In this document: positions 1-15,274 of the stretch, piece by piece | Numbering within the stretch: position 1 is the first letter of the stretch | Layout: every line of letters starts with the position of its first letter | Origin: Eriocheir sinensis | Lineage: Eukaryota > Arthropoda > Malacostraca > Decapoda > Varunidae | Length of the DNA: 64,000 nucleotides | Reading direction: 5' to 3' | Assembly: GCF_024679095.1 (NCBI RefSeq) | Contig: NW_026110828.1 | Location: 440,001 to 504,000, forward strand | The notes under the pieces: model-generated | The model's input: only the letters and a program-made list of their open reading frames with translations | Database searches by the model: none | Told to the model about the DNA's origin: nothing | Made by a program: the position numbers and the translations under genes

Positions 1-356
1 CCTTGTTTCCCTCCTCCTCCTCCTCCTCCTCCTCCTCCTCCTCCTCCTTCAGGTAATCCATAATGCAGAAAATTACAAGCCCCAATAGTCATTACAGGTA
101 ATCTTCTTAATGAGCCTTTTGTAGGTAAATGTCTAATTTCTCCTCCTCCCCCCCTTCCCTCCTTCTACCTGTCCCTCTCCCTCCTTTCCCTCTTTTTTTT
201 TCTTCCTCTTGCATCTCCTTCGCGTCGTTCTCCTCTCCCTCTTCCTCTTCCTCTTCCTCCTTCTAAAGCCATCTTTTTTTTTTTCTTCCTATTTTTGGGG
301 TCTCCTCCTCCTCCTCCTCCTCCTCTCCTACTCTTGCATCTCATCGCTCTCCTTCC

Positions 357-388
<32 letters not shown>

Positions 389-427
389 TCCCTTTCCTTC
401 CGCAAGTTACATTACTCGCTCGCTTTC

Positions 428-487
<60 letters not shown>

Positions 488-520
488 AACATATATAGCA
501 ACTTCAATGCATAAATAACC
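1..520. repeat. Pyrimidine-rich microsatellite cluster
   Basis: There is a (CTC)n tract at 11-48, further CTC/CTT runs at 301-327 and about 361-400, and an (AC)n tract at about 430-481. The reading frames across this stretch are Leu/Ser/Thr-His runs with no domain, so I see no gene. Confidence 0.9.
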
Positions 521-718
521 CTTCACAACTATATTTTTCCCACTTAAAATCACATCAAATACTCAATCTTAAATCGCCTAATCAATTAATTACCTCTGAA
601 TGACCTTGATCCCGCGGTTACCTGTACTAATTGGAAAGGTGCGCCAGGTATTCATGTATTGGGGTTAATGAGGCAGGTGGTCCGTCAGGTGTGAATGTGT
701 GTTTATATATTTGGAGCC

Positions 719-751
719 GATGTCTATATTCCCCAGGTGAGCCAGGTAAGC
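719..751 (+). promoter_or_regulatory. Juxtaposed 3' and 5' splice-like signals
   Basis: A pyrimidine-leaning stretch ends in ccccag at 736 and is followed directly by GTGAGC. A second donor-like CAG/GTAAGC begins nine bases later, with its junction at 745/746. An acceptor abutting a donor is the sequence form of a zero-length (ratchet) exon. The tract is short and chance occurrence is plausible. Confidence 0.25.
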
Positions 752-839
752 GATGACGTAACTAATGACCCCAACGCATACCTTTACCTGTACGGATAAA
801 GGTATTTCCGGTATGCACTTATTAAGGTTAATGAACTCG

Positions 840-847
840 TGACGTCA
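840..847. promoter_or_regulatory. CRE palindrome TGACGTCA
   Basis: This is a perfect cAMP-response element. Related half-sites (tgacgta) lie about 90 bp upstream. No adjacent promoter features or gene start were found, so any function is unknown. Confidence 0.25.
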
Positions 848-1299
848 TCTGAGCAGCGTTGCGATACAGTTCTGCAGAGCGAGATCAATGATTTCCCTTC
901 ACTGACATACACTAATATCCTTAAAGCTATTATCATTCAGAGTTAGATGAGTGATTTTCCTTCGGTACCATCAAAATACAATATCCCAGGAGGTATTATA
1001 TTTTTTGTTTCGTAAGCCTTGAAATCAATATACAAGTTCGTTAAAATGGAAATACATCAATAGAGAGAAACAAATACCAGATTTATCATATTTTTCCTTA
1101 TAGATTTACATGACTTTCCCTCACTTTTTCTGTCTATTTCGATCCTTGAACTGATTCGCTCTAGTCTACCATTAGTATTGACAGATTTCACAACCATATA
1201 AGTAAACAGCAAACTTCGGGAGGCTCTCAGCATTTAGTATTAGCAAGGAACTTTAAACATAAATGATATCAATGCTTATAAAACTTTGAACAGGAAGAA

Positions 1300-2450
1300 A
1301 ATATTGAAAAGCACACGTACATAGCAATCAACGTAGCTTTATAAAATTGGGAACAGGGAGAACATATTGAAGAACACTCATTTATAACACTCGACGTATT
1401 CCTAACCTTTCCCTGGAGGTCACTGGTGAAACAAATACCAATAACAGTTGCAAAAGAACGCCAGGTACTCAGATATTCAAGTTAGTGGTCATGTAATACT
1501 CGGAGCAACTTTCTTTCAACACTGGACGTATTTGCAACCTTGCCTGGAGGTCACTATGCTAGGAAAACCCTTACGACAGTCACGGCTATTCAAGGTACAT
1601 AGTGATATATATTTAGGTTACTGAAGGTGTAATGCGTCCTCTGAGTCCTGTATTTAGCACTGTAACCATTTGTAGCCTTGAATGGAGGTAATTGGTCTTA
1701 TGACAACTCAAGGTAAAACACAGGTATATATATTTAGGTTAATTGAACGTATACTGTGTCCTTGAAGTACTGTTTTTAGAAGTGTATTTGTAACCTTGAA
1801 TGGAGGTTACTGGGGCTATGAATACTCTTAGGAAATTCACAAGCATTCAAGGTAAAACACTCGTAAATATTTTGGTTAAGGAAGGTGTAGTGTAATCTTT
1901 AAGTAGTTTTTAGCACTGTAAGTATTTGTATATCATTGCACGAAGGTCACTACAACTATGACAACCCTTAGGAAATCCACAGGTATTCACAGGTATATAT
2001 ATAAATAGGTTAATCAAGATGTAATGCTTCCTTTTAGTACTGTTTTTAGCATTGTAAGTATTTGTATATCATTGCACGAAGGTCTACAACTATGACAACC
2101 CTTAGGAAATCCACAGGTATTCACAGGTATATATATAAATAGGTTAATCAAGATGTAATGCTTCCTTTTATTACTGTTTATAGCACTGTAAGTATCTGTA
2201 ACATTGCCTGAAGGTCGCCAATACTATGAAAATCCTTAGACATTCACAGGTATATATTTGGGTCAATAAAGATGTAATACGCCTTCCAAGTACTTTTTTT
2301 AGGACTGTGAGTATCTGTAACATTGCCTGAGGGTCGCCAATACTATGAAATCCCTAAACATTCACAGGTATATATTTAGGCACTGTTTTTAGCACTCCCC
2401 GCCTTCGTAACCTTGGCTGGAGGTCGGCGTCACTATGAATACGTTGTGAC
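1300..2450. repeat. Degenerate ~90-140 bp tandem array, about 9 copies
   Basis: A core ggaggtcac/gaaggtcac followed by ctatgaa recurs at about 1415, 1546, 1684, 1802, 1942, 2078, 2210, 2329 and 2419. Units also share a segment ending in actgtttttagcactgtaag. The copies near 1905-2040 and 2041-2176 are nearly identical, indicating a recent local duplication. The others are much diverged. There is no open frame. Confidence 0.85.
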
Positions 2451-2594
2451 TCGCTTCGCTGTATTGAGTTATTGCCGCCAACCACGCTATTAAGAGTATT
2501 TGGCGCTTGTTTGTGTAACCTTGAGCTGATCTGTGCGTAACGAGACCCGCTCAAAACACTGCTGCGTCTGTTGTGTTGTGCTGTGTTGCGGGTG

Positions 2595-2596
<2 letters not shown>

Positions 2597-2673
<77 letters not shown>
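2597..2673. repeat. (GT)n microsatellite, ~77 bp
   Basis: This is a pure GT run. Reading frames on either strand through it are Cys-Val or Thr-His repeats and are rejected as genes. Confidence 0.97.
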
Positions 2674-2674
<1 letters not shown>

Positions 2675-2734
2675 TTTGAGCCTGTTTCTGTGTGTTCATT
2701 GTTTTTATTAATGTTTACTGTCTGTTCATTTATC

Positions 2735-3360
2735 ATTCTATCTATCTGCTTATCTCTCTATCTATCTAAGGCGACTGTGGTGTTTATGAGGACGTGTTTT
2801 TTTTTTTCCCTGTTTCTATCTGTTGGTTATTCATATTAATGCTATCTATCTATCTATCTACGGGGTCTGTTGTGTTTTTTTTTTTTTTTTTACAACAAAG
2901 AAGACAGCTCAAGGGCACAAAAAAGGAAACAATAATAAAAAAAAAAGCCCGCTACTCGCTGCTCCTTAAAATAATCCAAAGAGGTGGCCGAAAGAGGGGT
3001 CGATTTCGGGAGGAGAGGGCTGTTCCTGTCTCCTCTCTGTTTACATTAGTTGTCTGTCTGTTATCTATCTGTGTCAATCTACCTATCTATCTATTTATCT
3101 ATCTGTGTGTTGAATCAGCTGCATCTTACTGGTTCGAGTCTGCTTTTGTCCGGATTAATTCTATCATTATTTTTTTTTTTTACGCTAAGATTAACAGATC
3201 AAGAGATATATATAAGTGTGTGAAAGAAAACGGGCGCTTCATAATATACCCTGCTGCAAAGAAAACGGGAGTTGTTAATACAGAAATCAGTCACCCCTCT
3301 GTCTGTCTATCTATCTATCTATCGACTTTTTTTATTTCTCTTTTAATCTATTTCCTTTTA
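2735..3360. repeat. Scattered TATC/ATCT tetranucleotide runs
   Basis: Short ATCT runs recur at about 2735-2770, 2840-2862, 3060-3105 and 3300-3325. They alternate with T-rich DNA and are interrupted by one copy of element A. The long frame through here (261 residues) is low-complexity and includes that element, so it is not called. Confidence 0.7.
2892..3020 (+). mobile_element. Element A copy 1 (short dispersed repeat)
   Basis: The block begins acaacaaagaagacagctc, runs through an A-rich centre and agcccgctactcgctgctcc, and ends in a gaggtggccgaaag-like segment. The same block recurs in inverse orientation at about 51531-51662, and a decayed part lies near 57770. It has no coding capacity and is preceded by a T run. 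I infer a non-autonomous element or the 3' end of a larger one. The family name is not recognised. Confidence 0.75.
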
Positions 3361-3668
3361 TTTATGTTTGTTTGTTTGTGTTCTTTTCCGTATTCATCTT
3401 CTCTTCATGCATTTCTGTTAAGTGTTTTATTTTTGTTTTGTTTATTTCTTATTTTTATCATATTTTGCAGCTTCGAATTTCCTCCTTTCTTTCCTCTCCC
3501 TCTCTTCTCTCCTTCCTTCCTTCCTTCCTTCCTTCCATTTACCTCTCCTTCACATTCCCTTTCAGTACACACAAATTGATCATCTCTCTCTCTCTCTCTC
3601 TCTTACACACTAACTCTCTTCCCATCGTCTTCCTCTCCTCCTTCCTCTTTTTTCTGTTATCTTTCCTC

Positions 3669-3706
<38 letters not shown>

Positions 3707-3850
3707 AATCAACCAACCTCTACTTCCCCTCCATCCCCTTTTTTTCCTGTCTCCCCTCTTCCTGCTCCCCTCTCGCCGCCTCTCTTCTTCCTCTCTTCTT
3801 TACTTTATCATATTTACCTTCGTTTTTCCACCATCCGTCTTTATCTAGTG
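3361..3850. repeat. Pyrimidine-rich domain with (TTCC)n and (TC)n
   Basis: It contains (TTCC)n at about 3516-3537 and (TC)n at about 3583-3603 and 3673-3705, embedded in a T/C-rich strand. Frames are Phe/Leu/Ser-rich and non-coding. Confidence 0.9.
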
Positions 3851-3938
3851 GTGGGATATACGTGGACACAGCTATGTATGACCCCCGATGTATATTATGC
3901 CAGTAAATGCGTGTATGAGTATGTATATGTATCCGCGA

Positions 3939-3940
<2 letters not shown>

Positions 3941-3988
<48 letters not shown>
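3941..3988. repeat. (GT)n microsatellite, ~48 bp
   Basis: A pure GT run ends in GCGCGCG, an alternating purine-pyrimidine stretch that favours Z-DNA. Confidence 0.95.
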
Positions 3989-3997
<9 letters not shown>

Positions 3998-4564
3998 CCA
4001 CAAATAAGCTTTACAGTTCAGTCCAGTCTATGTGTGTTGCCTGTTTTATTTATACATTTAATTGAGCAAATATGAGACATAAAAATACACAGCGCTGTAG
4101 AAATACTAATCAAAATAAAAATTAAGTAGTTGTAATATAAATATTTTTTTTTTCGGTGTCAGCTGCGGCGCGTGTTAAATTGGAAACGTGATAAACAGAA
4201 ACGGATAACACGATGGCATTGGCCGTAAAAACAAATGAAAACATAAACAACACAACTTATATTTTGGGGCATAAATTTTTCACGAAGTGGGAATTCTGAA
4301 ATATGAAAACCAAACAGCTGATAGAATGCACTTCATCTTGATATTTACGTGAAACAAAACAAATGGCCCCCGTTCTTTAGAAATTGTTACTGTTGATATA
4401 TGAAAAACGTTGATCATTTCCAACGTTTTTCATATATCAATTGGAAGATTTTTAGAGAATGGCGAACACTTGTATCATATCATTATTAGGCCAAATATAT
4501 ATACATGTTTGTACAAAAAAAAAGGGTTAACTAACAATCTAAAAACCTGAAAAATTAGATATAG
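3989..4564. other. Unique AT-rich DNA with a perfect hairpin
   Basis: This is non-repetitive AT-rich DNA with no credible gene. Its one conspicuous structure is the palindrome at 4393-4440, listed separately. Confidence 0.6.
4393..4440. repeat. Perfect 20-bp inverted repeat, 8-nt loop
   Basis: The left arm 4393-4412 (ttgatatatgaaaaacgttg) is the exact reverse complement of 4421-4440, with atcatttc between. Pairing stops cleanly at the outer ends. It could be a fold-back remnant, a transcript hairpin or a cruciform. Nothing in the flanks identifies a transposon or microRNA. Confidence 0.85.
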
Positions 4565-4634
4565 AAGTACTACTACTACTACTAATACTACTTCTACTAC
4601 TACTACTACTATTACTACTACTACTACTACTACT
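4565..4634. repeat. (TAC)n microsatellite
   Basis: An interrupted TAC/ACT trinucleotide run of about 70 bp, followed by A-rich DNA with AAC and AATA runs to about 4860. Confidence 0.9.
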
Positions 4635-4864
4635 ACAAATACTAATACTAATAATAAAAGTAATAATAAACGAAAAAACAAGCACAAAACAACACAAATT
4701 ATCACATCAACTCTAAAACAACAACAAAACAAAAAAACAAAAACAGTAACCATCACATGCAGCCATAAACTTCCCGGCGTGAACCAGACACGAAAATGAC
4801 AATAAATAAATAAATAAACAAACAGATAAATAAATACCCCAAACAACGACAACAACAACAACAT

Positions 4865-5130
4865 GGCGTCAGTACAGCGCGATTATGCTCCCCCATAAAT
4901 AGGCGCGCGGCCCGTCGACTTATTTCCATGGGCCTAATTGATGTTCCTTTGCTGCTTATTACAGGGCGCCCGTAAATATTGTGTATTGCCGCGCCGCCCG
5001 TAATATATTTAGCCGTTCAAATATGTAACGCAAAAATAAGTGCAATAAACCCCTTCAAGCTCTCTAATGACTCTTGCCGCGACGTAAATTAAGTGATGCG
5101 CGAATTAACTCATCCGATACGTTTTGTGTT
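4865..5130. other. Non-repetitive block of mixed composition
   Basis: GC-rich patches with several CpG (gcgcgcggcccgtcgac at about 4902-4918) alternate with AT-rich homeodomain-type sites. It stands out from the microsatellites around it and could be a conserved non-coding element. There is no open frame of note. Confidence 0.3.
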
Positions 5131-5140
5131 TTAATTATGA

Positions 5141-5144
<4 letters not shown>

Positions 5145-5195
<51 letters not shown>

Positions 5196-5253
5196 CTACT
5201 AATAATACTTGTAAAATAAAAACAACAACAAATAATAATACTACTACTACTAC

Positions 5254-5305
<52 letters not shown>
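5145..5305. repeat. (GT)n then (TC)n microsatellites
   Basis: GT tract 5145-5194, short AAC/TAC runs, then TC tract 5256-5305. Confidence 0.95.
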
Positions 5306-5307
<2 letters not shown>

Positions 5308-5904
5308 ATCCTTTAACCATTTCCTAACTTCACTTTCCCTCCCTTATTCCCTTCATTCTGCTCCTCCTCTTCTTCCTCCCCTCTTCCTCTTCCCCTCACC
5401 CTCGTCTCCTCTTACTCTTCCTCTCCCCCTTGAAAAAATCTGGGAACTGCGTGATTAACCTTTCCTGGGGTGCGTCTTCTCCCCTCTCTCCCTTGTCACC
5501 TCATCTCCCCTCGCTAAAGCCAGCCTCTCCCCTCTCTCTCTCTCAATTCTTCGACATCTCTTACTTTCAATTTTTTCTATTTTTTTTTTTTGTGCGTGTG
5601 TGTGAAGAGTGCAAGTGTTCTCCCCTAAGGTGTCTGTTTTTACCTGCATTTCATTAGTACTATGATAAGGTGGGGGGGTGGGGGGAAGGGGTGGCTATAG
5701 AGGGGAATTTAATGGCCTTATAGTCTCTTGTTTTTGTGGTTCCCTGGCATAAGGATCGGTTCTTGGAGTTTGATTCTATGCATGTGGTTTTTGATTCTGT
5801 TTTTTGTGGTGTTGGATTCTTCTTGATAATGTGTGTTTTGTTTTTCCTAATGTTTTGCGGTTTGGCATCGATTTTGAAGCTTCTGGTCCTTAAGTCTGTT
5901 TGTC

Positions 5905-5950
<46 letters not shown>

Positions 5951-6030
5951 CGTCTGTCTGTGTATGAAAGGAAATATTGAAATAGAGCAAAATACTTAAA
6001 AAAAAATATCGAAAACATGGAAGAAAGACG

Positions 6031-6033
<3 letters not shown>
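5306..6033. other. Pyrimidine-rich then T/G-rich DNA
   Basis: 5306-5560 is C/T-rich. A G-rich stretch lies at about 5670-5705, and a GT tract at about 5913-5949. Frames are low-complexity and no gene is supported. Confidence 0.6.
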
Positions 6034-6127
<94 letters not shown>

Positions 6128-6230
6128 CCTAAGCACCAACTGAGTGACTGACAACCTTGCATACGAACACGACCCTCCTCCTCCTCCTCCTCCTCCTCCT
6201 CCTCTTCCTCCTCCTCCTCCTCCTCCTCAT
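6034..6230. repeat. (AG)n and (CTC)n microsatellites
   Basis: AG tract 6034-6122 is followed after about 50 bp of unique DNA by a CTC/CTT tract at 6176-6230. Confidence 0.95.
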
Positions 6231-6318
6231 CCACTATTCATGAGGCGGGTGACGGAATCGCTGCCGGGACACTGGATGACTTAAACAACGACATCATTAA
6301 CTAGAACGATCGTGTAAA

Positions 6319-6716
<398 letters not shown>

Positions 6717-6719
6717 TCA

Positions 6720-6962
6720 CGTGGTTATTATTTTCTTTCTTTTTCTTTCACTTCTACATTTTCTTTTATCTCATTCTTTATTTCCCTTATTTTCCTACTC
6801 CTTTCTTCCTTCTTTCCATTCATTTTTCTCAGTCAGTACTTTTTTTTCTTTTTCTTCCTCCTCCTCCTCCTCCTCCTCCTCCTCCTCCTCCTCCTCCTCC
6901 TCCTCCTCTTCTACAACCCCATCGACCAAGACTGACTAAAAAAATTGAATAAATACACACAA

Positions 6963-7006
<44 letters not shown>

Positions 7007-7200
7007 CCATCTTCATCCCTCTCCCTCTCACGTGTTTTCTTACCGCCTCTCTTTAGTCCTTTCTCTCCCTCCCTTCGTTCCTTCCTTCCCTCCTTTCCTC
7101 CCTCCCCCTTTTCTTGTCGTCTTTCCTTACTACGGCTGTTCGTTTTCCTCCTCTTCCTCCACCTTCTCCTCTTTCTCCTCCTTTCCATCACGCATACAAA
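6720..7200. repeat. Pyrimidine-rich domain with (CTC)n and (TC)n
   Basis: T/C-rich strand with CTC at 6858-6907 and TC at 6966-7003. No gene. Confidence 0.9.
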
Positions 7201-9531
<2,331 letters not shown>

Positions 9532-9820
9532 GAGGTTAACTTCGGGGAGAAAAGTGGGGAGGAGGTGAGGAGGTGAAAGGGTGAAAGAGTGTGTGTGGAA
9601 GGGTGAGGAAGAGGTGTGTGTGTGTTTTAGAAGGGGTGATGAAAGGGGGGTGGGGTGAAGGGTGCGTGAGGGGAGAAAGAGGGGAGGGTGGGTGAGGTTA
9701 ACTTCGGGGAAAAAAGTGGGGAGGAGGTGAGGAGGGAGGTGAATAGTGTGCGTGAAAGGGTGAGGGAAGAGGTGTGTGTGTGTGTTTTAGAAGGGGTGAT
9801 GAAAGGGGAGTGGGGTGAAG
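9532..9820. repeat. 162-bp tandem duplication
   Basis: gaggttaacttcgggg at 9532 recurs at 9694. The similarity continues through gtgtgtgtgttttagaaggg to tggggtgaaggg in both copies. Confidence 0.85.
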
Positions 9821-10450
9821 GGAGAATAAGGTGAAGGAAAGGGGGTGAGAAAGGGGAAACAGTGCACAGATTGAGAGATGAGAGGGGAGAGGAATAAGGT
9901 GAGAGGGGAGGAGTGAAATGGGGGAGAAAGTAAAGAAGGATGAGTTGAGAAGGGAGTATATGGGGTGAGGGGAGATGAGAGGGAAAGGAGAGTGGGAAGA
10001 AAGGGATCATGGGAGTAAGGAATAACGTGAGAGGGGGAAAGGGAAATTGGGAGAAATGGAAAGACAGATGAAAGGGGTGACAGGTAAAGGGAGAGTGGGA
10101 GAAAGGGAGAGTAATAAATGAGAGGGAATGAGAAGAGAGGGATGATAGGAGTGATAGCTGAGAGGGAGAGAAAGAGGGGAAGAATGAAATGGAGAGAAGG
10201 AGAGAAGGATGAGAGGGGCGACAGGTGAAGGGAGAGAGGGACGAATGAGAGGGGATGAGAGGAAGAGAAAGGAGTAACAGATGAGAGGGAGAGAGAGAGG
10301 GGAAGAATGAAATGGAGAGAAGGAGAGAAGGATGAGAGGAGTGACAGGTGAAGGGCGAGAGGGATGAGTGGGATGAAGAGTACGTTAGGTGTGAGTGGGA
10401 AGAGTTGTGAGAGGGAGGGAGTGGTGTGCTGGCCTCGTGGATCTGGCAAC
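9821..10450. repeat. Purine-rich degenerate tandem array (~123 bp)
   Basis: ggaagaatgaaatgg at 10178 recurs at 10301 with the following gagagaaggagagaaggatg. Looser copies extend left to about 9900. The opposite strand reads as Ser/Pro/Leu-rich frames and is rejected as coding. Confidence 0.75.
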
Positions 10451-10499
10451 ACTGCTCTCACTCGGCTAATAAACCAACACTAATGTGGTTATGCTTTGA

Positions 10500-10985
10500 A
10501 GGGCGGCGTGAGGGGCAGCGCGCGAGGAAGGAGAGGGGAGAGACGAGAAGGAGAGGGGAAGAGAAGGCGAAGGAGAGGGGAAGATGCTGAGATAAGAAAG
10601 GGAGAGAAAGGAAAGAGAGGTGGGGTGGAAAGGGAAACAGAGGGAAGGTGGAAGAAAGAATGGGAAAGGGGAAAGGTGGGAGAGGAAGGTAAAGGGGAAG
10701 AAGAGAGGGGAGAGAGGCGAAGGAGAGGGGAAGATGCTGAGATAAGAAAGGAAGGGAGAGAAAGGGAAGAAAGATGGGATGGAAAGGGAAACACAGGGAA
10801 GGTGGAAGAAGGAATGGGAAAGGGGAAAGATGGGAGAGGAAGGTAAAGGGAGAAGAGAAGGGAGAGAGGGCCAAAGAGAGGGAGGAAGGGAAGGTAGGAG
10901 AGGGAAAGGGAAGAAGGGAAAGTGGAAGAAGGAAATGAAAAGAGGGAAGGGAGAGGAAAGAGAAAAAATGAATAAGGGAGTGAGA
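10500..10985. repeat. ~150-bp purine-rich tandem duplication
   Basis: ggcgaaggagaggggaagat at 10566 recurs at 10716, with both copies continuing into gctgagataagaaagg and a similar ggaaggtggaagaa tail. A third weaker purine-rich segment follows to 10985. Confidence 0.8.
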
Positions 10986-10988
10986 TAG

Positions 10989-11149
<161 letters not shown>

Positions 11150-11530
11150 TAATAATACAAAAAACTCAATAATTCCGCCTCATACAAATTTACGTTATTA
11201 TATGTGTATTTGTATAAATAGTTTGATACAAATTTACATTATTTTATGTATTTTGTATATATATTTCAATTTAAATTTAGCTTATTTTATGTGTATTTTG
11301 TATATCTATTTTCATACAAATTTAATTACTTTTGTGTTTTTTTGTATAAAGTTTTATACAAATTTACGTTATTTTATGAGTATTTTGTATATTTTCATTT
11401 ATACAAATACACATTCTTTTATTGGTATTTTGTTTATCTATTTTAATACCAATTTACATTATTTTATGTGTATTTTGTATACATTTTTTCATACGTAGTT
11501 ACTTCATTTTATGTGTATTTTGTATATATA

Positions 11531-11881
11531 GGGTAGGCGGTGGCCGAACTGGTAGCGTACTGGGCTCACATTCACCGCGTGATGGACGACGCGGGTTCGA
11601 ATCCAAACGCTACCACCCGGATTTTTCAGTCACCGCCGAGTGGCTTAAAACTACCCACATGCTGAAGACCACCCATCAACCTGGACTCTAGAGGAAGCCG
11701 TCCAAGCGAATCAAGAACGAGTTCCGGGGGGCAGCATGAGCCAATGCAGGATGGCGCCACTATAAACACTCGCCTGCGCCTGAGCGGGCTGGACCGACCA
11801 TCAGGCCCCACCAGGAAGAAGCCTTGGGCCGACCATCAGGCCCCACCAGGAAGATGCCTACCGGCGCAACAGGCAGCGACG

Positions 11882-11909
<28 letters not shown>
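11531..11909 (+). mobile_element. tRNA-derived SINE, copy 1
   Basis: The head resembles a tRNA with a long variable region (Ser/Leu-like). Box A tggccgaactgg is at 11541 and box B ggttcgaatcc at 11594-11604. Bases near the start (ggtag) can pair with ctacc near 11610. The body includes gcagcatgagccaatgcagg and atggcgccactataaacact, shared with copies at 39.85 and 61.15 kb. It ends cagcgacgt plus an A tract at 11882-11909. An internal 35-bp direct duplication starts at 11794 and 11829. Pol III transcription from the internal promoter is known for such elements. Clear target duplications are not visible. Confidence 0.9.
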
Positions 11910-11912
<3 letters not shown>

Positions 11913-12066
11913 ACGTTATTTTGTGTATTCGTATATATATTTTGAAACAAATTTACATTGTTTTATATGTATTTTGCATATCTATTTCAATACAAATTTA
12001 CCTTAATGAATGTGCATTTTGTATATTTATTTTAATACAAATTTAAATATTTTATGTGTATTTTGT

Positions 12067-12195
<129 letters not shown>

Positions 12196-12845
12196 AAAAA
12201 AAGCGTAATTTTACGGGTATTTTGCATCTTTATTTTCATACAAATTTACATTATTTTATTAATATTCTGTGTATTTATTTTGATACGATTTTACACTATT
12301 CTACTTGTGTTTTGTATATATTTTTTTCATACATATTTGCATTATTTAATGTGTATTTTGTATATATATTTTATACAAATTTACGATATTTAAAGTGTAT
12401 TTGTTTATATATTTTCATTCAAATTTACATTACTTGATGTGTATTTTGTATATGTATTTCAATACAAATTTACATAATTTTATGTGTATTTTGTATATTT
12501 ATTTTCATACAAATTTAAATTATTTTTGTGTATTTTTAAATGTATTTTTTATATATATTTTTATAGAAATTTACGTTTTTTTATGTGTATTCGTATATAT
12601 ATTTTGAAATAAATTTATATTGTTTTATGTGTGTTTTGCATATCTATTTCAATACAAATTTACCATATTGTATTTGCATTTTGTATATTTATTTTAATAG
12701 AAATTTAATTAATTGATATGTGTTTTTGTATACATATTTTTATAAAAATATGCTTTTTTAAGGATATTTTGCATCTTTATTTTCATACAAATTTACATTA
12801 TTTTATTGATATTCTGTGTATTTATTTTGATACGATTTTAAATTA

Positions 12846-13622
<777 letters not shown>

Positions 13623-13713
<91 letters not shown>
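13623..13713. repeat. (GA)n microsatellite, ~91 bp
   Basis: Pure GA tract. The 250 bp that follow (13714-13964) are unique and C-rich, without a recognisable gene. Confidence 0.97.
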
Positions 13714-13716
<3 letters not shown>

Positions 13717-13964
13717 ACTGTTTTTATGCGAGACCTTTTTTTGTGTGGGTATCTTGAGGGGAAGGGAGGAGAGGGGACGCACACACCCGTCACCCCGAAC
13801 CCTCCCTTTCACCCCTCCGCCGCCCCTTCCTACGGCCCCTTCCCCTCGGCGCTAAGGGTGTGGGTTAGGTCTTTCTTGCCCCGTGCCCCATACCCCAATT
13901 GCCATCAATAATCGGTATCTTAAATCTGTCTTTCCCATAAAGTCTCAAAAGCAGATGTTTCTCT

Positions 13965-13965
13965 C

Positions 13966-14052
<87 letters not shown>
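13965..14052. repeat. (GT)n microsatellite, ~88 bp
   Basis: GT tract with a single A interruption near 13992. Confidence 0.97.
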
Positions 14053-14053
<1 letters not shown>

Positions 14054-14635
14054 CCTTTTATTTCGTCCATAAAAATTTGTGTTTGGACGAAATCCGGCGA
14101 CGTAAATACTCGGAGATCAAGATGTTAGACTTAAGGAAGAGGAGGAGGAGGAGGAGGAGGAGGAGGAGGAGGAGGAGGAGGAGGAAGAGAGAAAAAAAGT
14201 AGAAGTAAGAAAAGTTGATCAAAAAGATAGGAAAGGATTAAGACGAATGAGAAGATAAAAGATAAACAAAGAGAGAAAGATGAACATAATGATGACGATG
14301 ATGATGATGATGATGATGAGGAGGAGGAGGAGGAAGGAGAAGAAGAGGCCTAATAAAAAGAGTTAAGAAGAATGAGAGGAAGATGAAGATGAACAGGAGA
14401 TGAAGAGGAAGATGATGCGTAAGCGGAGGAGGAGGAGGGTAAAGAGGCCGAGGAGGAGGAGGAGGAGGAGGCGCGTGGTCTAGGCTAAAGAGAGTAGGCC
14501 TACCATCCACACAGTGCCTTTGATAATAACCGTAACCAGCCTCTGAGCAGCCAACCCCCCTCCCCCTCCCCCCTCCCACCCCCTTTAGGAGTCATATAAA
14601 CACATCAAACACTCCTCTCTGTCTGTCTGTCTGTC
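14053..14635. repeat. GAG/GAT-rich trinucleotide domain
   Basis: GAG runs at about 14139-14186, 14318-14335 and 14451-14470. A GAT run is at about 14298-14320. A C-rich patch at about 14550-14585 and a short CTGT run end the segment. Arg, Glu or Leu homopolymer frames here are rejected. Confidence 0.8.
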
Positions 14636-15270
14636 TTGAAAAACACGAATAAATGGGAACAAAAATCGACTTCGTTCATATATTTTTTTTCGTTTTCTTT
14701 CTTTTTTATTTTCTACGTCCATATTTTGCTTTATTTCTTTCATTCTAATTGTCTTTTTTTTTCTTTTCTACTTCCATATTTTCCTCTTCTCTATCTCTTT
14801 TCTTTCTTTTCTTTCTTTGTTCTTCATCCTAATCTTTTCATTCTCTATTCTCCTCTTTCTATAATGTATCCTTTTTCTTTTGTATTTTCTTCCTCTTCTT
14901 CCCTCTTTTCTTTCTTCCTTGTCAATACTTTCTTAACTCTGATCTTTTTCCCCTTTCCTCTCTCCACCCCTTTCTTCCCTCTCTCTACATTCCTCCCTCC
15001 ATCTTCCTGCTTTCCTATTCACTGTATATTTTCCCTTCTATAATCTTCTTTCTTCTGTTCTCGTCGTTGTCAATACTTTCCTAACTAATCTTTTTCCCCT
15101 TTCCTCTCGTCTCTCCTTTCTTCCCTCTCTGTACATTCCTCCCTCCTTCATCTTCCCTCCTCCCTCCCTCGCCCCTCGGTTCCCCTTCCTCAGAGCCATC
15201 TAGCGGGAAGATCTTTACATTCCACTTATTATCGCAAACTTTGGATATCAACGTCAGCTTATCTCGCGTA
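14636..15270. other. T/C-rich DNA, then a short unique patch
   Basis: 14650-15185 is T-rich pyrimidine DNA. It includes a duplicated segment around tgtcaatactttc (about 14920 and 15069). 15190-15270 is unique. No gene. Confidence 0.65.
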
Positions 15271-15274
15271 AAAC

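Larger units (their letters stand above)
521..1300. other. Unique AT-rich intergenic or intronic DNA
   Basis: This stretch is non-repetitive with no long reading frame. It is rich in CAGGT hexamers around 650-750 and carries a full CRE palindrome at 840-847. Motifs such as ggttaat foreshadow the degenerate tandem array that follows, so the array may have a decayed left edge here. Confidence 0.6.

Noticed and set aside
11541..11612. Functional tRNA gene
   Set aside because: Box A and box B are present, but the fold is degraded and the sequence continues into a SINE body with an A tail. The same holds at 39.85 and 61.15 kb.
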